Source: a virus
DNA: 42,551 bases
Direction: 5' to 3' (one strand)
IMG/VR virus record: IMGVR_UViG_3300025426_000052
Span: 1 to 42,551 of that record
In this document: positions 13,431 through 20,486 of the stretch, piece after piece
Layout: every line of letters starts with the position of its first letter
How positions within the stretch are numbered: position 1 is the stretch's first letter
Made by a program: the position numbers and the translations under genes
Notes under the pieces: generated by a model
Database searches by the model: none
What the model was told of the DNA's origin: nothing
The model's input: the letters and a program-made list of their open reading frames with translations, nothing else

Positions 13431-13578
13431 ACGTATGGGCTGGTGGTTTTTAACTTTTTTCTGCGTGGGTGTTTTTTATTCCTTTTGCGGTATCTACGTT
13501 GCCATTCTCGTCACTCAAATACTTTGGCAATACCTAGGTATACCCCCTATGTCATCGCGCGTTAGGAGAGCCGAGAGC
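13431..13578. other. Gene-free stretch, possible decayed unit
   Basis: Contains a copy of the A-tract element (from 13446), a half palindrome at 13554, and short blocked reading frames on the minus strand (a piece reading YLSDENGNVDTAKGI without a start). No intact gene. It may be the remains of a unit whose gene was lost. Confidence 0.35.
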
Positions 13579-13597
13579 CGAGAGCGCATGGCTCTCG
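13579..13597 (-). terminator. Hairpin after the DUF3846 gene
   Basis: CGAGAGC / GCTCTCG, 7-bp stem with 5-nt loop, 17 nt past the stop, preceded by further GAGAGCC repeats that allow alternative pairings. No T tract. Confidence 0.5.
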
Positions 13598-13613
13598 ACT
13601 CCCGAGGTAAAAC

Positions 13614-13958
13614 TTATGCTGGCTGGTATTCAAGCAGGTACTTAACCTGCTCGTCAGATAGTCCAAGGGTATTGCCCTCGTCATCTGTACCGCTAGTAAA
13701 TACTGCGTTGCCTACAATTATGTCAGTCTTGTCGTAAATGTTTTCCCATAGACCTGTGGCTGTTACGTTGAAAGGCAGTCTTTCCAACTTTCCTTCCTCA
13801 TTAACCCATAAGTCCAGTTCTCCGAGTGGCACACATTGAACCCACCCTTCGACCGCTTCCTTGATTGTCTCGTAGCAACTCTCGTTGGTAAACTCCACGA
13901 CCTCTTTAAGACCGTTTGTTCTGATGATTACCGCCTTTTGTATTGGCAAGGTTGTCAT
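13614..13958 (-). CDS. DUF3846 family protein
   Basis: 114 residues. AVIIRTNGLKEVVEF ... GWVQCVPLGELDLWVNEEGKLERLPFNVTATGLW ... DIIVGNAVFTSGTDDEGNTLGLSDEQV fits DUF3846. In that family a strand repeat precedes a dEeGk-lp-N-AT core and a GNAV motif. The family is frequent in plasmids and phages, often near ArdC antirestriction genes as here. Molecular function unknown. Confidence 0.8.
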   Translation of the reverse strand: MTTLPIQKAVIIRTNGLKEVVEFTNESCYETIKEAVEGWVQCVPLGELDLWVNEEGKLERLPFNVTATGLWENIYDKTDIIVGNAVFTSGTDDEGNTLGLSDEQVKYLLEYQPA

Positions 13959-13999
13959 GTCATTCCTCTCTCTCTCCGCACCGCTTTCGGTACATACCC

Positions 14000-14034
14000 A
14001 GTTTATCGTTTTGGTTTAATCGCGCGGGCGCGAT
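14000..14034 (-). promoter_or_regulatory. Palindromic promoter of the DUF3846 gene
   Basis: Palindrome with GG/CC-side centre (14019-14034), 13 bp, -10 TAAACT (14000-14005). Leader hairpin GTACCG-aaag-CGGTGC with one wobble. Confidence 0.75.
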
Positions 14035-14079
14035 GTTGGGCCCCACGCAGTTTTTAACTTTTTTCTGCGTGGAACTTTT

Positions 14080-14952
14080 TTATTTCGTTATTGCTTTGCC
14101 CTCTATGACGAACGTAGCCGCCTTCTGCGCTCTGCCCACTGCCTTAATTAACAGTTTGGGGTCATTCTTTAGTACCTTCAGCCAACTGGCTATGTAACTG
14201 GCAGAATTGTCTAGTGTCGCCGGGGCAATACCTGTCTCCGAGGATAAGAACGCCGAGGTGAACTCTGCAACTAATTCCTCTTCTGAATACAGTTCCGAAC
14301 CGAAGTAGTGGTTTTCAGTAATCCACCCTCTGTCTAGTCTGTCCTTGTGTCCAGTTGAGTGTGCTATTTCGTGGAAGGAAGTTGCGTAGAAGGCTTCTGC
14401 GCTTGTAAAACCCGCCGGGTGTGGCAGGGTGATGGTGTCTGCCTTTGGTGAGTAGAACGCTCTGTCGCCCTTAAAGAATACTGACAGTTTCTCCCTTTCG
14501 TAGTAATCATTCACCAACTTTTGGGCGGTGTCAATAATTTTGACGCTATCCCTGTCCTTTAACTTTTCGTATTCCGGGGCGGTTTCCCACTCTGCTTGTT
14601 CTGCATTGAATACCGTAAAGTATCTAAGGACTACGGCTTTCTTTGTACCGCCCTCATCATCAACGGTGCTGTCTACCTCTCTCCATAGAACTACTGCTGT
14701 ACCCTTTTCGCCCTTGCGTACGTTTCCACCTTGCCCTTTGATTTGAGCGAATGTTCCCCACCAAGGACTTTCGTAACCGGCACTCTCCGCCGAAAACGAC
14801 AGTAGCCAATGGTTAATGCCGTTATAGCGTTTCTTGCTACTTAGCGACTTAGGTGCATACCCACTAGATACCCACTCTTTTCGCCAAGGTGCTGTTCCCT
14901 TTTCCAACTGGTCAATAATTGTCTTTGCAACAATGTCATAGGCACTTGCCAT
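14080..14952 (-). CDS. ardC: ArdC-type antirestriction protein with metallopeptidase domain
   Basis: 290 residues, typical ArdC length. The N-terminal ssDNA-binding domain (DUF1738-like) includes GTAPWRKEW, YNGINHWLL and the strand motif VRKGEKGTAVVLWRE. The C-terminal zincin domain carries HEIAHSTGH (HExxH) followed by EELVAEFTSAFL, whose Glu is the third zinc ligand in this fold. ArdC proteins protect incoming DNA from restriction in conjugative plasmids. Active-site residues are intact. Preceded by GAGGGAGAG and a palindromic promoter. Confidence 0.88.
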   Translation of the reverse strand: MASAYDIVAKTIIDQLEKGTAPWRKEWVSSGYAPKSLSSKKRYNGINHWLLSFSAESAGYESPWWGTFAQIKGQGGNVRKGEKGTAVVLWREVDSTVDDEGGTKKAVVLRYFTVFNAEQAEWETAPEYEKLKDRDSVKIIDTAQKLVNDYYEREKLSVFFKGDRAFYSPKADTITLPHPAGFTSAEAFYATSFHEIAHSTGHKDRLDRGWITENHYFGSELYSEEELVAEFTSAFLSSETGIAPATLDNSASYIASWLKVLKNDPKLLIKAVGRAQKAATFVIEGKAITK

Positions 14953-14988
14953 ACTCTCCCTCTTTCTACCGGCTTAACCGATACCAAC

Positions 14989-15024
14989 AAACTAGCATGT
15001 TAGTTGGCATCGCGCGTGCGCGAT
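14989..15024 (-). promoter_or_regulatory. Palindromic promoter of ardC
   Basis: Palindrome 15009-15024, 14 bp, -10 TAGTTT (14989-14994). Half-site at 15051, 42 bp upstream. Leader hairpin TATCGG-ttaag-CCGGTA with one wobble. Confidence 0.77.
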
Positions 15025-15110
15025 TAATGTGGGTCTAAATGTTTTTTTTAATCGCGCGTACATAAGGCGTAAGCCTCGTAGTTTTTAACTTTTTTCTTTG
15101 TGAAAGATTT

Positions 15111-15719
15111 TTATTCTTTAGAGGCTTCGTAAAGTTCAAGAACTATTTTGTTTGCTTCTATTTGGTCTGCCTTTTTAGGGCAGTCATCAAACCAATGTTC
15201 GGGGTCTACTTCCCAGTCCTCGAAACAAACACATTCCAACCTACCTCGTTTTACATAGTCAGCGTGGCTATTTGGTATGTCCCAATTTTCAGTAGAAATA
15301 CTTGGCTCGCCATCAGGTAGGTAGTTCAACTTAACTTCACCACCCCAACCTTGTTCTTCCTCGAACCACCAGTTAAGAACTAATGAGTTGTCTACACAAT
15401 AATCTACAAGCCAGTCCATAACTTTGTCCGGGATACCCCAGGGGGTGTCAAAGTTAAGGTACAGGTCGCCATCTCGGTCAATGCCACTTTCACCTTCGGA
15501 AGCGTCCCATTTAACACCCCAGTTTTCTATGTTCCACTCATACCAACCATCAACGTATTCCTCTATGTCGGTAGGGCTAATAACGTTGTAAAACGTTAAT
15601 TCACCTTCACCTTTTGTTTTGTCTGCTAAGGGGTGCGGAGAGCATAACTTACGGTACAGCCTCTCTACGTCATTAAGTCCACCGCTTACGGTCACTTTAT
15701 TTGTTACCCAGTTCGGCAT
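15111..15719 (-). CDS. YubB/DUF1281-like ferredoxin-fold protein
   Basis: 202 residues from ATG 15717-15719 with GGGAG 7 nt upstream. MPNWVTNKVTVSGG, NVISPTDIE, WNIENWGVKWDASEGE, FDTPWGIPDKVM and EEQGWGGEV match the YubB ferredoxin-like family of plasmids and phages (MPNW start, ENWGTKWDA core, W-x-P, E-x-G-x-G). Function unknown; in plasmids such genes lie in leading regions with antirestriction genes, as here next to ardC. The C terminus adds a CVCFEDWEVDPEHWFDDCP segment. Confidence 0.8.
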   Translation of the reverse strand: MPNWVTNKVTVSGGLNDVERLYRKLCSPHPLADKTKGEGELTFYNVISPTDIEEYVDGWYEWNIENWGVKWDASEGESGIDRDGDLYLNFDTPWGIPDKVMDWLVDYCVDNSLVLNWWFEEEQGWGGEVKLNYLPDGEPSISTENWDIPNSHADYVKRGRLECVCFEDWEVDPEHWFDDCPKKADQIEANKIVLELYEASKE

Positions 15720-15747
15720 TTGCTTTCTCCCTTGTTTGCCTACAACC

Positions 15748-15783
15748 AATCTACACTTCAACCCGGTATCGCGCGGGCGCGAT
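15748..15783 (-). promoter_or_regulatory. Palindromic promoter of the YubB-like gene
   Basis: Palindrome 15768-15783, 14 bp, -10 TAGATT (15748-15753). Leader hairpin TTGT-aggcaa-ACAA. Confidence 0.74.
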
Positions 15784-15828
15784 ACTATGCCCAGCCGGAT
15801 TTTTTAATAATCTCGGCGTGGACATTTT

Positions 15829-15993
15829 TTAATCTTTAGCGTAACCGACTAAGGCAATTCCAAAGTAATCGTCTAGTCCTTCGGAAGTTCCACAAGGCGA
15901 ACAGATTTCCGTCTTGTTGTCCACCCGACCTAGAGCCGGGTGTCCAGTCCAAACTTCTAAACAACGTGGACACTTGAAAGTCTTGACTGTCAT
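15829..15993 (-). CDS. Actinophage zinc-ribbon protein (WTGHPALGRVDN motif)
   Basis: 54 residues with CPRC and CSPCG pairs. The core sequence WTGHPALGRVDNKTEICSPCGTSEGL is close to a very common actinophage zinc-ribbon motif (HPALSRxDNxTEICSxCG). Likely binds one zinc; function unknown. ATG overlaps the stop of the 15993-16322 gene (TAATG), so the two are coupled. Confidence 0.78.
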   Translation of the reverse strand: MTVKTFKCPRCLEVWTGHPALGRVDNKTEICSPCGTSEGLDDYFGIALVGYAKD

Positions 15994-16322
15994 TATTCCT
16001 CTATTCCATCAAACAAGCCATCAAGCGAACCCTTGTGGCGACTCTCTGCCTCGGCGAACAATGCCTCTCGTTCTTCTTCGGGCAACTCCTCGATAGTCTG
16101 TGCTACTTCAAGTAACTTGCTCTGAAAGCCTATTGAGTAAGGTGCTAACTTCATCAACAAGTCTCGAAACTCCTCGGCGTGTAATTGCTTTTCAAGGTCG
16201 TTCACATCTTCTTGCCACTCATTATAAAAATACTGTGACACTTGAAAGACCGCAAATGTTATTGCTTCCATCTCTTTCTGATGAAACTGAGGCCCCTCAA
16301 CTAGTTCATGATTTTCTGCCAT
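15993..16322 (-). CDS. Hypothetical helical acidic protein
   Basis: 109 residues, Glu-rich and helical throughout (NDLEKQLHAEEFRDLLMKLAP, ELPEEEREALFAEAESRHKG). No recognised domain. RBS GGGGAG. First gene of a two-gene unit with the zinc-ribbon protein. Confidence 0.7.
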   Translation of the reverse strand: MAENHELVEGPQFHQKEMEAITFAVFQVSQYFYNEWQEDVNDLEKQLHAEEFRDLLMKLAPYSIGFQSKLLEVAQTIEELPEEEREALFAEAESRHKGSLDGLFDGIEE

Positions 16323-16365
16323 ACTTCTCCCCTTTGTTAGGACACCGGCTTTTCCGGCTACTAAA

Positions 16366-16400
16366 AATCTACCACATTGATGCTATCGCGCGCGCGCGAT
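16366..16400 (-). promoter_or_regulatory. Palindromic promoter of the 16322 unit
   Basis: Uninterrupted alternating CG palindrome (16385-16400), 13 bp, -10 TAGATT (16366-16371). Half-site ATCGCGCT at about 16418. Leader hairpin CCGG-aaaag-CCGG. Confidence 0.75.
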
Positions 16401-16482
16401 TATTTAAAGAAACTATGTATCGCGCTAGCAGCCCGCAGTTTTTAACTTTTTTCTGTGTGGAACTTTTTTATCTTGCGGACAA

Positions 16483-16508
16483 CCCCCCACCCTTTTCAGG
16501 GTGAGGGG
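16483..16508 (-). terminator. Hairpin after the VWA gene
   Basis: CCCCCCACCC / GGGTGAGGGG with one mismatch and a 6-nt loop, about 30 nt past the stop. No clear T tract. Confidence 0.5.
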
Positions 16509-16540
16509 CGAGAAAGGGAATACTCTTTACTGTCCTGACC

Positions 16541-17968
16541 TTACCAGCCTCTCGGTGTCACCGTCTTACCATCTTGACCGCCGAGGTGCTTAGGCAGTAA
16601 TGCGCCGACTACACCGATAGCCTTGCTTTTAGCAGTTCTAGGATTACTAAGAACCTTAACCGCTTCACCTAGTGTCGGAACCATTATTACCTTGTGTCGT
16701 TTTACCATCTCGGCACAAGCCTTAGCACCTTCTTGGAATAGTTGGTCACGTTTGTTAGTAACCATTCCATCACACACCCAGATAATCGGCTCTGAACCTC
16801 TGCGCTGACCAATAGCCCAGTCAAGTGCCGGGCCGTCTACACCGTTACCCTGACCCTTTGTTACATTCTTTAGGCTACTGACCCTCTTACCTCTATCGGC
16901 AAGAATAGTCATGTTGTACTTATTCTTTTGACTGTGTGAGTATCCAGCAATTAGAGCCCCGGGTGCTTTTTCTACCATTGTCTCTATGTCATCTATGGAT
17001 AGGCTCATTGAGCCCGATAGGTCAAGCAGTAGAATACCGCCATTGTTGCGTGGCTTCTGACTAAAGATACGCTTCTCCGGGTCGGTCAGTAGTCGGCTTG
17101 GGTAGGCAATACGTTTGCCAGTAGAACTAGCCTTCTTACGCCTAGCCAAGTGACCCTTTACCTGTGTATCTAATTTTATTCCCGAGTGTATTTTTAATGT
17201 TGCCCACCCATCTTTTCCATAGTCAAGCGGTACACCAGTATTTTCCGGTTTGTAGCCCTGATTAGACTTAAAATAACTACTAATTACGTTGGCTATGTTG
17301 TGAGTGAACCGCATGAACCCCCACGAAAGTTGTTCTTTAACTTGGCCTTCATCATCATACTCATAGGTAGTAGGTTCATTTTCCGATAAGTGCGTAGCGG
17401 AATAGCCTCTGGTTTGTCTTAGAATAGCCAGTTCCATCTGTCGTAAGTCTTTAGCCCATTCTTTATTTACCGAACGTACCCCGGCAATAAAGTTCCTAAA
17501 TGCCTTACCGCCGATTAAGCCAGCACCAAAGGCTATGGCTTGGTCATAAGCCTTGTCACTACCTTCTCTTGCTAGTCGCTTACCGCTTTCTTTTTCAGAG
17601 CCATCAACTAGGTTGTTAATGTCATAGTCGCCAGTTGCTTTGAGGATAGCGTTAATGCGTATTTCCTCTGCGCTGATAATGGCTTCCGGCTCTAGGCCTG
17701 ACCATTCTGCGTACCTTGATAATTGGTCGGGGTCATTGGGCGAAACCTTTGCGTGGACAAGTTCATGGGCTCGTACAGTTCGGGCTGTCTCGTCATCTGC
17801 TAAAGGCACTTTAATCTTGTGGTCAATAAAGTTAGTCCATGCTTCACCTCGTAAGGCTTGACCTTCTTGAACTTCCCATCTCTCGGTGTCACCGTCTTTT
17901 CTTGAACCATAAACAAGTTCAGGATAAGCAACTGACCTCTCTACTTTATCTTTTTTACTCTGTGCCAT
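16541..17968 (-). CDS. VWA-domain protein (CobT-like partner of MoxR ATPase)
   Basis: 475 residues from ATG 17966-17968; AAAGGGAAAA precedes it, favouring this start over an ATG 15 nt earlier. The N-terminal part has ARTVRAHELVHAKVSP, a zincin-like HExxH-type motif. The C-terminal half has a von Willebrand A domain with the MIDAS motif LLLDLSGSMSLS (DxSxS) and later DGPALDWAIG and IIWVCDGMV. VWA proteins of this kind pair with MoxR/CobS AAA ATPases to remodel or metallate target proteins. The MoxR-type gene is the next gene upstream. The target is unknown. Confidence 0.83.
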   Translation of the reverse strand: MAQSKKDKVERSVAYPELVYGSRKDGDTERWEVQEGQALRGEAWTNFIDHKIKVPLADDETARTVRAHELVHAKVSPNDPDQLSRYAEWSGLEPEAIISAEEIRINAILKATGDYDINNLVDGSEKESGKRLAREGSDKAYDQAIAFGAGLIGGKAFRNFIAGVRSVNKEWAKDLRQMELAILRQTRGYSATHLSENEPTTYEYDDEGQVKEQLSWGFMRFTHNIANVISSYFKSNQGYKPENTGVPLDYGKDGWATLKIHSGIKLDTQVKGHLARRKKASSTGKRIAYPSRLLTDPEKRIFSQKPRNNGGILLLDLSGSMSLSIDDIETMVEKAPGALIAGYSHSQKNKYNMTILADRGKRVSSLKNVTKGQGNGVDGPALDWAIGQRRGSEPIIWVCDGMVTNKRDQLFQEGAKACAEMVKRHKVIMVPTLGEAVKVLSNPRTAKSKAIGVVGALLPKHLGGQDGKTVTPRGW

Positions 17969-18012
17969 AATTTTCCCTTTCATTGGCAGTAGGGGCTTTT
18001 CCCTACATCAAT

Positions 18013-18048
18013 AATCTAGCACCGGGGGGGTTATCGCGCGGGCGCGAT
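18013..18048 (-). promoter_or_regulatory. Palindromic promoter of the VWA gene
   Basis: Palindrome 18033-18048, 14 bp with a run of seven C, -10 TAGATT (18013-18018). Leader hairpin GTAGGG-aaaagc-CCCTAC: a different sequence from the CCGG stems, but the same position and shape. Confidence 0.77.
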
Positions 18049-18080
18049 AATAGCCACAACCGGATTTTTTTAAGAAAAGC

Positions 18081-18109
18081 GAGGGGGGTGGATTTCTCCA
18101 ACCCCCCTC
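18081..18109 (-). terminator. Strong terminator after the MoxR gene
   Basis: GAGGGGGGT / ACCCCCCTC with inner GGA/TCC pairing and 4-nt loop, 11 nt past the stop, followed on the minus strand by GCTTTTCTT. Confidence 0.78.
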
Positions 18110-18119
18110 TAGGGTGAAC

Positions 18120-18851
18120 TTACAAGGTCAAGCGACCAATACGTAGTGCTTCAACAATTCCTTCGGCCTTCTTGCGACCAAAGGTGAGGATAGCCGAGCG
18201 TTCCTCTGACAACCCTGATTGAACAAGTTGCTGATAGGCGTAGAAGCCTCTTAGCGATACTCGGCGTTCAGGTTCGGCAGAAACTACGGACTCTGCTACT
18301 TTACGTAAGTTCTCTGACAGTAGAGACAATGCTTCGGGGTGCGGAGCGTTAATCTCAATAGCAACTGGGAAACGGTCACGAATTGCTACCGGCAAGTCGT
18401 CAGGGTGTTCAATGTTGCTAGTAATTACTGCCGAGAAACCGGGTTGCGGTGTAACGACCTCGCCTGTATCAGGGTTCTGCCAACTAGAACTGGCGTGGCT
18501 ATCAAGGAAGTTAAGCAACTGTCCAAGAACATCACCACTAGCCTTGTCACCTTCGTCTACTACCAAGCGACCACCGGCTCGCCAAGCCTGAACTGCTACG
18601 CCTTCTGCGAATGTCCAGTTGTCGCCGTTAGGCTTCCAAGTACCTGATACGTCTGCCGTAGTCATGTCCTCTGAACACACAAGGCGGTAACTACCGCCAG
18701 TAATGTTGCCGTAGAACAGACCAGCATAAGTTTTACCAGTACCCGGGGGGCCGTATAGTAATACTCGGTCAATACCTGCGTTGATTACATCAGAGAAGTC
18801 TTGCCAACATTGAGGCAACCTTACTCCGCTATTTGTTAATACATCAGTCAT
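18120..18851 (-). CDS. MoxR-type AAA+ ATPase
   Basis: 243 residues from ATG 18849-18851 with AAGGGTG upstream. Walker A LLYGPPGTGKTYAGL (about residues 30-44), Walker B GGRLVVDEGDKA, sensor-1 AVITSNIEHP and arginine-finger region LPVAIRDRFPV define a MoxR/CobS-like AAA+ ATPase. It precedes the VWA gene, each with its own palindromic promoter. The pair resembles CobS/CobT and MoxR/VWA chaperones, which need both partners. It is shorter than bacterial MoxR (about 300+) but the core is complete. Confidence 0.86.
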   Translation of the reverse strand: MTDVLTNSGVRLPQCWQDFSDVINAGIDRVLLYGPPGTGKTYAGLFYGNITGGSYRLVCSEDMTTADVSGTWKPNGDNWTFAEGVAVQAWRAGGRLVVDEGDKASGDVLGQLLNFLDSHASSSWQNPDTGEVVTPQPGFSAVITSNIEHPDDLPVAIRDRFPVAIEINAPHPEALSLLSENLRKVAESVVSAEPERRVSLRGFYAYQQLVQSGLSEERSAILTFGRKKAEGIVEALRIGRLTL

Positions 18852-18904
18852 ACTTTCACCCTTTCGTGAAGTCGTGTCCGGCTTGTCCGAACTCCGACAC
18901 ATCT

Positions 18905-18940
18905 AAACTACCACCCGGAGTGCTATCGCGCGTGCGCGAT
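18905..18940 (-). promoter_or_regulatory. Palindromic promoter of the MoxR gene
   Basis: Palindrome 18925-18940, 14 bp, -10 TAGTTT (18905-18910). Half-site at 18970, 45 bp upstream. The leader can pair GTGTC with GACAC around a nested CGG/CCG stem. Confidence 0.76.
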
Positions 18941-19018
18941 AGTATCGTGCTTCGTTTTTTCTAAAAATTATCGCGCGGAGCCCCCGCAGTTTTTAACTTT
19001 TTTCTGCGTGGGTGTTTT

Positions 19019-19300
19019 TTATACTGTAAAACTCCTAAGGTAAACCATCAAGTCATTTGTGATTTCTTGGTCTCTTTCAACTAAGCCTGCTTCGTCTGGT
19101 GTTATCCACTGACCAGAATAGTTGTCGTAAATGTAGCCATCACTAAACTTATTTTCTAAGTCGTCTTGTGCCACTTCATAGCCATTTGCATCTGAAAACT
19201 TTACGAGAAAGTAGTGCTCATACTGTGGACACTTAGGGCAACGACCGGTACAGCAATTACAATAACTTTCGTAAATGTGGTCTGTACAACATTTGCCCAT
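19019..19300 (-). CDS. Cysteine-rich N-terminal zinc-binding protein
   Basis: 93 residues. Seven cysteines in the first 25 residues (GKCC, YCNCC, RCPKC) imply one or two zinc sites; the rest is an acidic, aromatic domain (DGYIYDNYSGQWITPDE). Function unknown. Its ATG overlaps the stop of the preceding 45-residue gene (TAATG). Confidence 0.7.
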   Translation of the reverse strand: MGKCCTDHIYESYCNCCTGRCPKCPQYEHYFLVKFSDANGYEVAQDDLENKFSDGYIYDNYSGQWITPDEAGLVERDQEITNDLMVYLRSFTV

Positions 19301-19437
19301 TAGAAGCCTACTAGTGATAGGTACTCCGTAAAAGCGTCTGAAGGCGTTTTCCCAGTTACTTGGTTACCCTTGTCATCAAAGATAGCCCACTCTCCATGAG
19401 CGTTTGCCGTCAATGTAAAGTTCAGTTCAGTTTCCAT
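19300..19437 (-). CDS. Small hypothetical protein
   Basis: 45 residues: METELNFTLTANAHGEWAIFDDKGNQVTGKTP..., beta-hairpin-like with a D-x-x-G turn. The ATG is embedded in the end of the preceding gene (ATGGAAACTGA overlap). Middle gene of a three-gene unit. Confidence 0.65.
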   Translation of the reverse strand: METELNFTLTANAHGEWAIFDDKGNQVTGKTPSDAFTEYLSLVGF

Positions 19438-19555
19438 TTTCTCTCTCTTCTAGTAATTGCTCAATGGGATTGTTTAAGAACGGATTTCCGGGTATGTTTC
19501 CCCAGACTTCATTCAGAAGTTGCTCCCATGCTTCGTACGTTTTATCCTTGGGCAT
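19427..19555 (-). CDS. Small hypothetical protein, first of a three-gene unit
   Basis: 42 residues: MPKDKTYEAWEQLLNEVWGN..., helical, ends in LLEERENGN. RBS TTAGGAG 6 nt from the ATG. Overlaps the next gene by 11 nt. Unknown. Confidence 0.62.
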   Translation of the reverse strand: MPKDKTYEAWEQLLNEVWGNIPGNPFLNNPIEQLLEERENGN

Positions 19556-19591
19556 TTCTGCTCCTAACTTTTGTGGCGTTTCCACAACAAA

Positions 19592-19637
19592 ACTGTATCA
19601 CAACGGGCCGCGGCCCAACACATCGCGCGCGCGCGAT
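19592..19637 (-). promoter_or_regulatory. Palindromic promoter with longer spacing
   Basis: Alternating CG palindrome (19622-19637), then 24 bp instead of 14 before -10 TACAGT (19592-19597). The extra 10 bp (one helical turn) includes a GGGCCGCGGCCC palindrome. Serves the three-gene unit starting at 19555. Confidence 0.6.
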
Positions 19638-19674
19638 TTGGGAAACTCCAAAAAAATCTTGGATTATTTCCCTC

Positions 19675-19689
19675 GCCGCCAACGGCGGC
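19675..19689 (-). terminator. Short hairpin after the 19968 gene
   Basis: GCCGCC-aac-GGCGGC a few bases past the stop at 19693. No T tract; a weak terminator candidate. Confidence 0.45.
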
Positions 19690-19692
19690 AGA

Positions 19693-19968
19693 CTACTTGA
19701 TTATTCCCAACTTTCGGGCTTCCTCAACATACTTCAATGTAATGCCCCTAGAACCCAAAGAGACCGACTTCTCGACCTCGTAAAAAGGCGAGTTAAGTTT
19801 CTTGCCATCTATTTGCACACCAAAAACCCAACCCCAAAGACTTTCACCCTTGTCCAGCGTTTCATTTAAGTTCTTAATGTCGTAATCGCTTAATGCTTCT
19901 AGGTCAAAGACCAACATGTTTTCGGCGTTTCCGTAATTTCCTTCTCTGTCAATGTAGACCAATGCCAC
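19693..19968 (-). CDS. Hypothetical protein (GTG start)
   Basis: 91 residues from a GTG at 19966-19968; AAGGAG lies 6 nt upstream and no ATG fits. Strand-rich start (MALVYIDREGNYGNAENMLVF), acidic middle, basic C terminus. Not recognised. Single-gene unit. Confidence 0.66.
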   Translation of the reverse strand: MALVYIDREGNYGNAENMLVFDLEALSDYDIKNLNETLDKGESLWGWVFGVQIDGKKLNSPFYEVEKSVSLGSRGITLKYVEEARKLGIIK

Positions 19969-20012
19969 TAGGCACTCCTTCTTGCAAAACTAGGCTTGTT
20001 CCCAGTACTAAT

Positions 20013-20045
20013 ACTTTATCACATCACTTTTATCGCGCGCGCATT
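20013..20045 (-). promoter_or_regulatory. Palindromic promoter with truncated site
   Basis: ATCGCGCGCGC (from 20032) keeps the promoter-side arm and loses the distal arm. It is followed by 13 bp and -10 TAAAGT (20013-20018). Leader hairpin ACTGGG-aacaag-CCTAGT with one wobble. Confidence 0.65.
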
Positions 20046-20048
20046 ATT

Positions 20049-20096
20049 AAAAAAACGAGAACCGCTCTCGGCGGGAAAAGTAGCAGACCCGCCGAG
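20049..20096 (-). terminator. Intrinsic terminator after the AT-hook gene
   Basis: CTCGGCGGG / CCCGCCGAG (20067-20096), then 11 nt and TTTTTTT on the minus strand (20049-20055). The nearby GGGGG/CCCCC pair at about 20101-20120 can form a second hairpin. Confidence 0.75.
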
Positions 20097-20141
20097 AACG
20101 TGGGGGAAGGTGAACCCCCCAAATCTCTGACCTATTAACCC

Positions 20142-20435
20142 CTACTTATTAGAGGGGCGACCACGTTTGCTACCTGCGCTGGGCTCAAGTATGTTACCGA
20201 CATAGCGGACATAGACCCTGAACTCTCGCTTATCGCCTACCCATACCGTTCGGTATGCTCGCTCGAACTCCTTACCGGAGAAGCGTGGATTGGCAGTAGT
20301 AGGGCGACCATAAGTACCAAGCAGAGCCCACTTTAGGGGATTAGCCCTAAGTTCTTGTTCTACTATGGCAACATACGTTCTCCCATTTCTGGTTCTGTTT
20401 GTTACTGCCTCTGGTTGTTTCCAAGTAACTTTCAT
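20142..20435 (-). CDS. Small basic protein with C-terminal AT-hook
   Basis: 97 residues, strongly basic. The N-terminal beta domain (TWKQPEAVTNRTRNGRTYVAIVEQELRANPLKW) is not recognised; the C terminus SKRGRPSNK contains an RGRP AT-hook core, which binds the minor groove of AT-rich DNA. As the first gene transcribed in the palindromic series, it could bind the A-tract elements found between units (inference). RBS AAAAGGTG. Confidence 0.68.
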   Translation of the reverse strand: MKVTWKQPEAVTNRTRNGRTYVAIVEQELRANPLKWALLGTYGRPTTANPRFSGKEFERAYRTVWVGDKREFRVYVRYVGNILEPSAGSKRGRPSNK

Positions 20436-20486
20436 AGATAGTCACCTTTTCTTTGCTTTACTTCAACGGCACTCGCCGACATAAAA

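Larger units (their letters stand above)
9151..19021. repeat. Dispersed A-tract element between units
   Basis: A roughly 36-bp element reading GTTTTTAACTTTTTTCTGCG then TG and a six-T run on the plus strand. It occurs near 9151, 10581, 11094, 12098, 12571, 13085, 13446, 14050, 15081, 16439 and 18989, with a variant near 15800. It sits between the stop of one unit and the palindrome of the next, often with the stop codon TAA overlapping its end. Some copies (14043-14072) form a CCACGCAG/CTGCGTGG hairpin followed by T on the plus strand. It may be an upstream bending or UP-like element, or an antisense terminator. Confidence 0.65.

Noticed and set aside
13303-14197. Plus-strand frames in the regulon region
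   Set aside because: They run antisense through recognised genes (DUF3846, ardC) and palindromes, with no ribosome binding sites.
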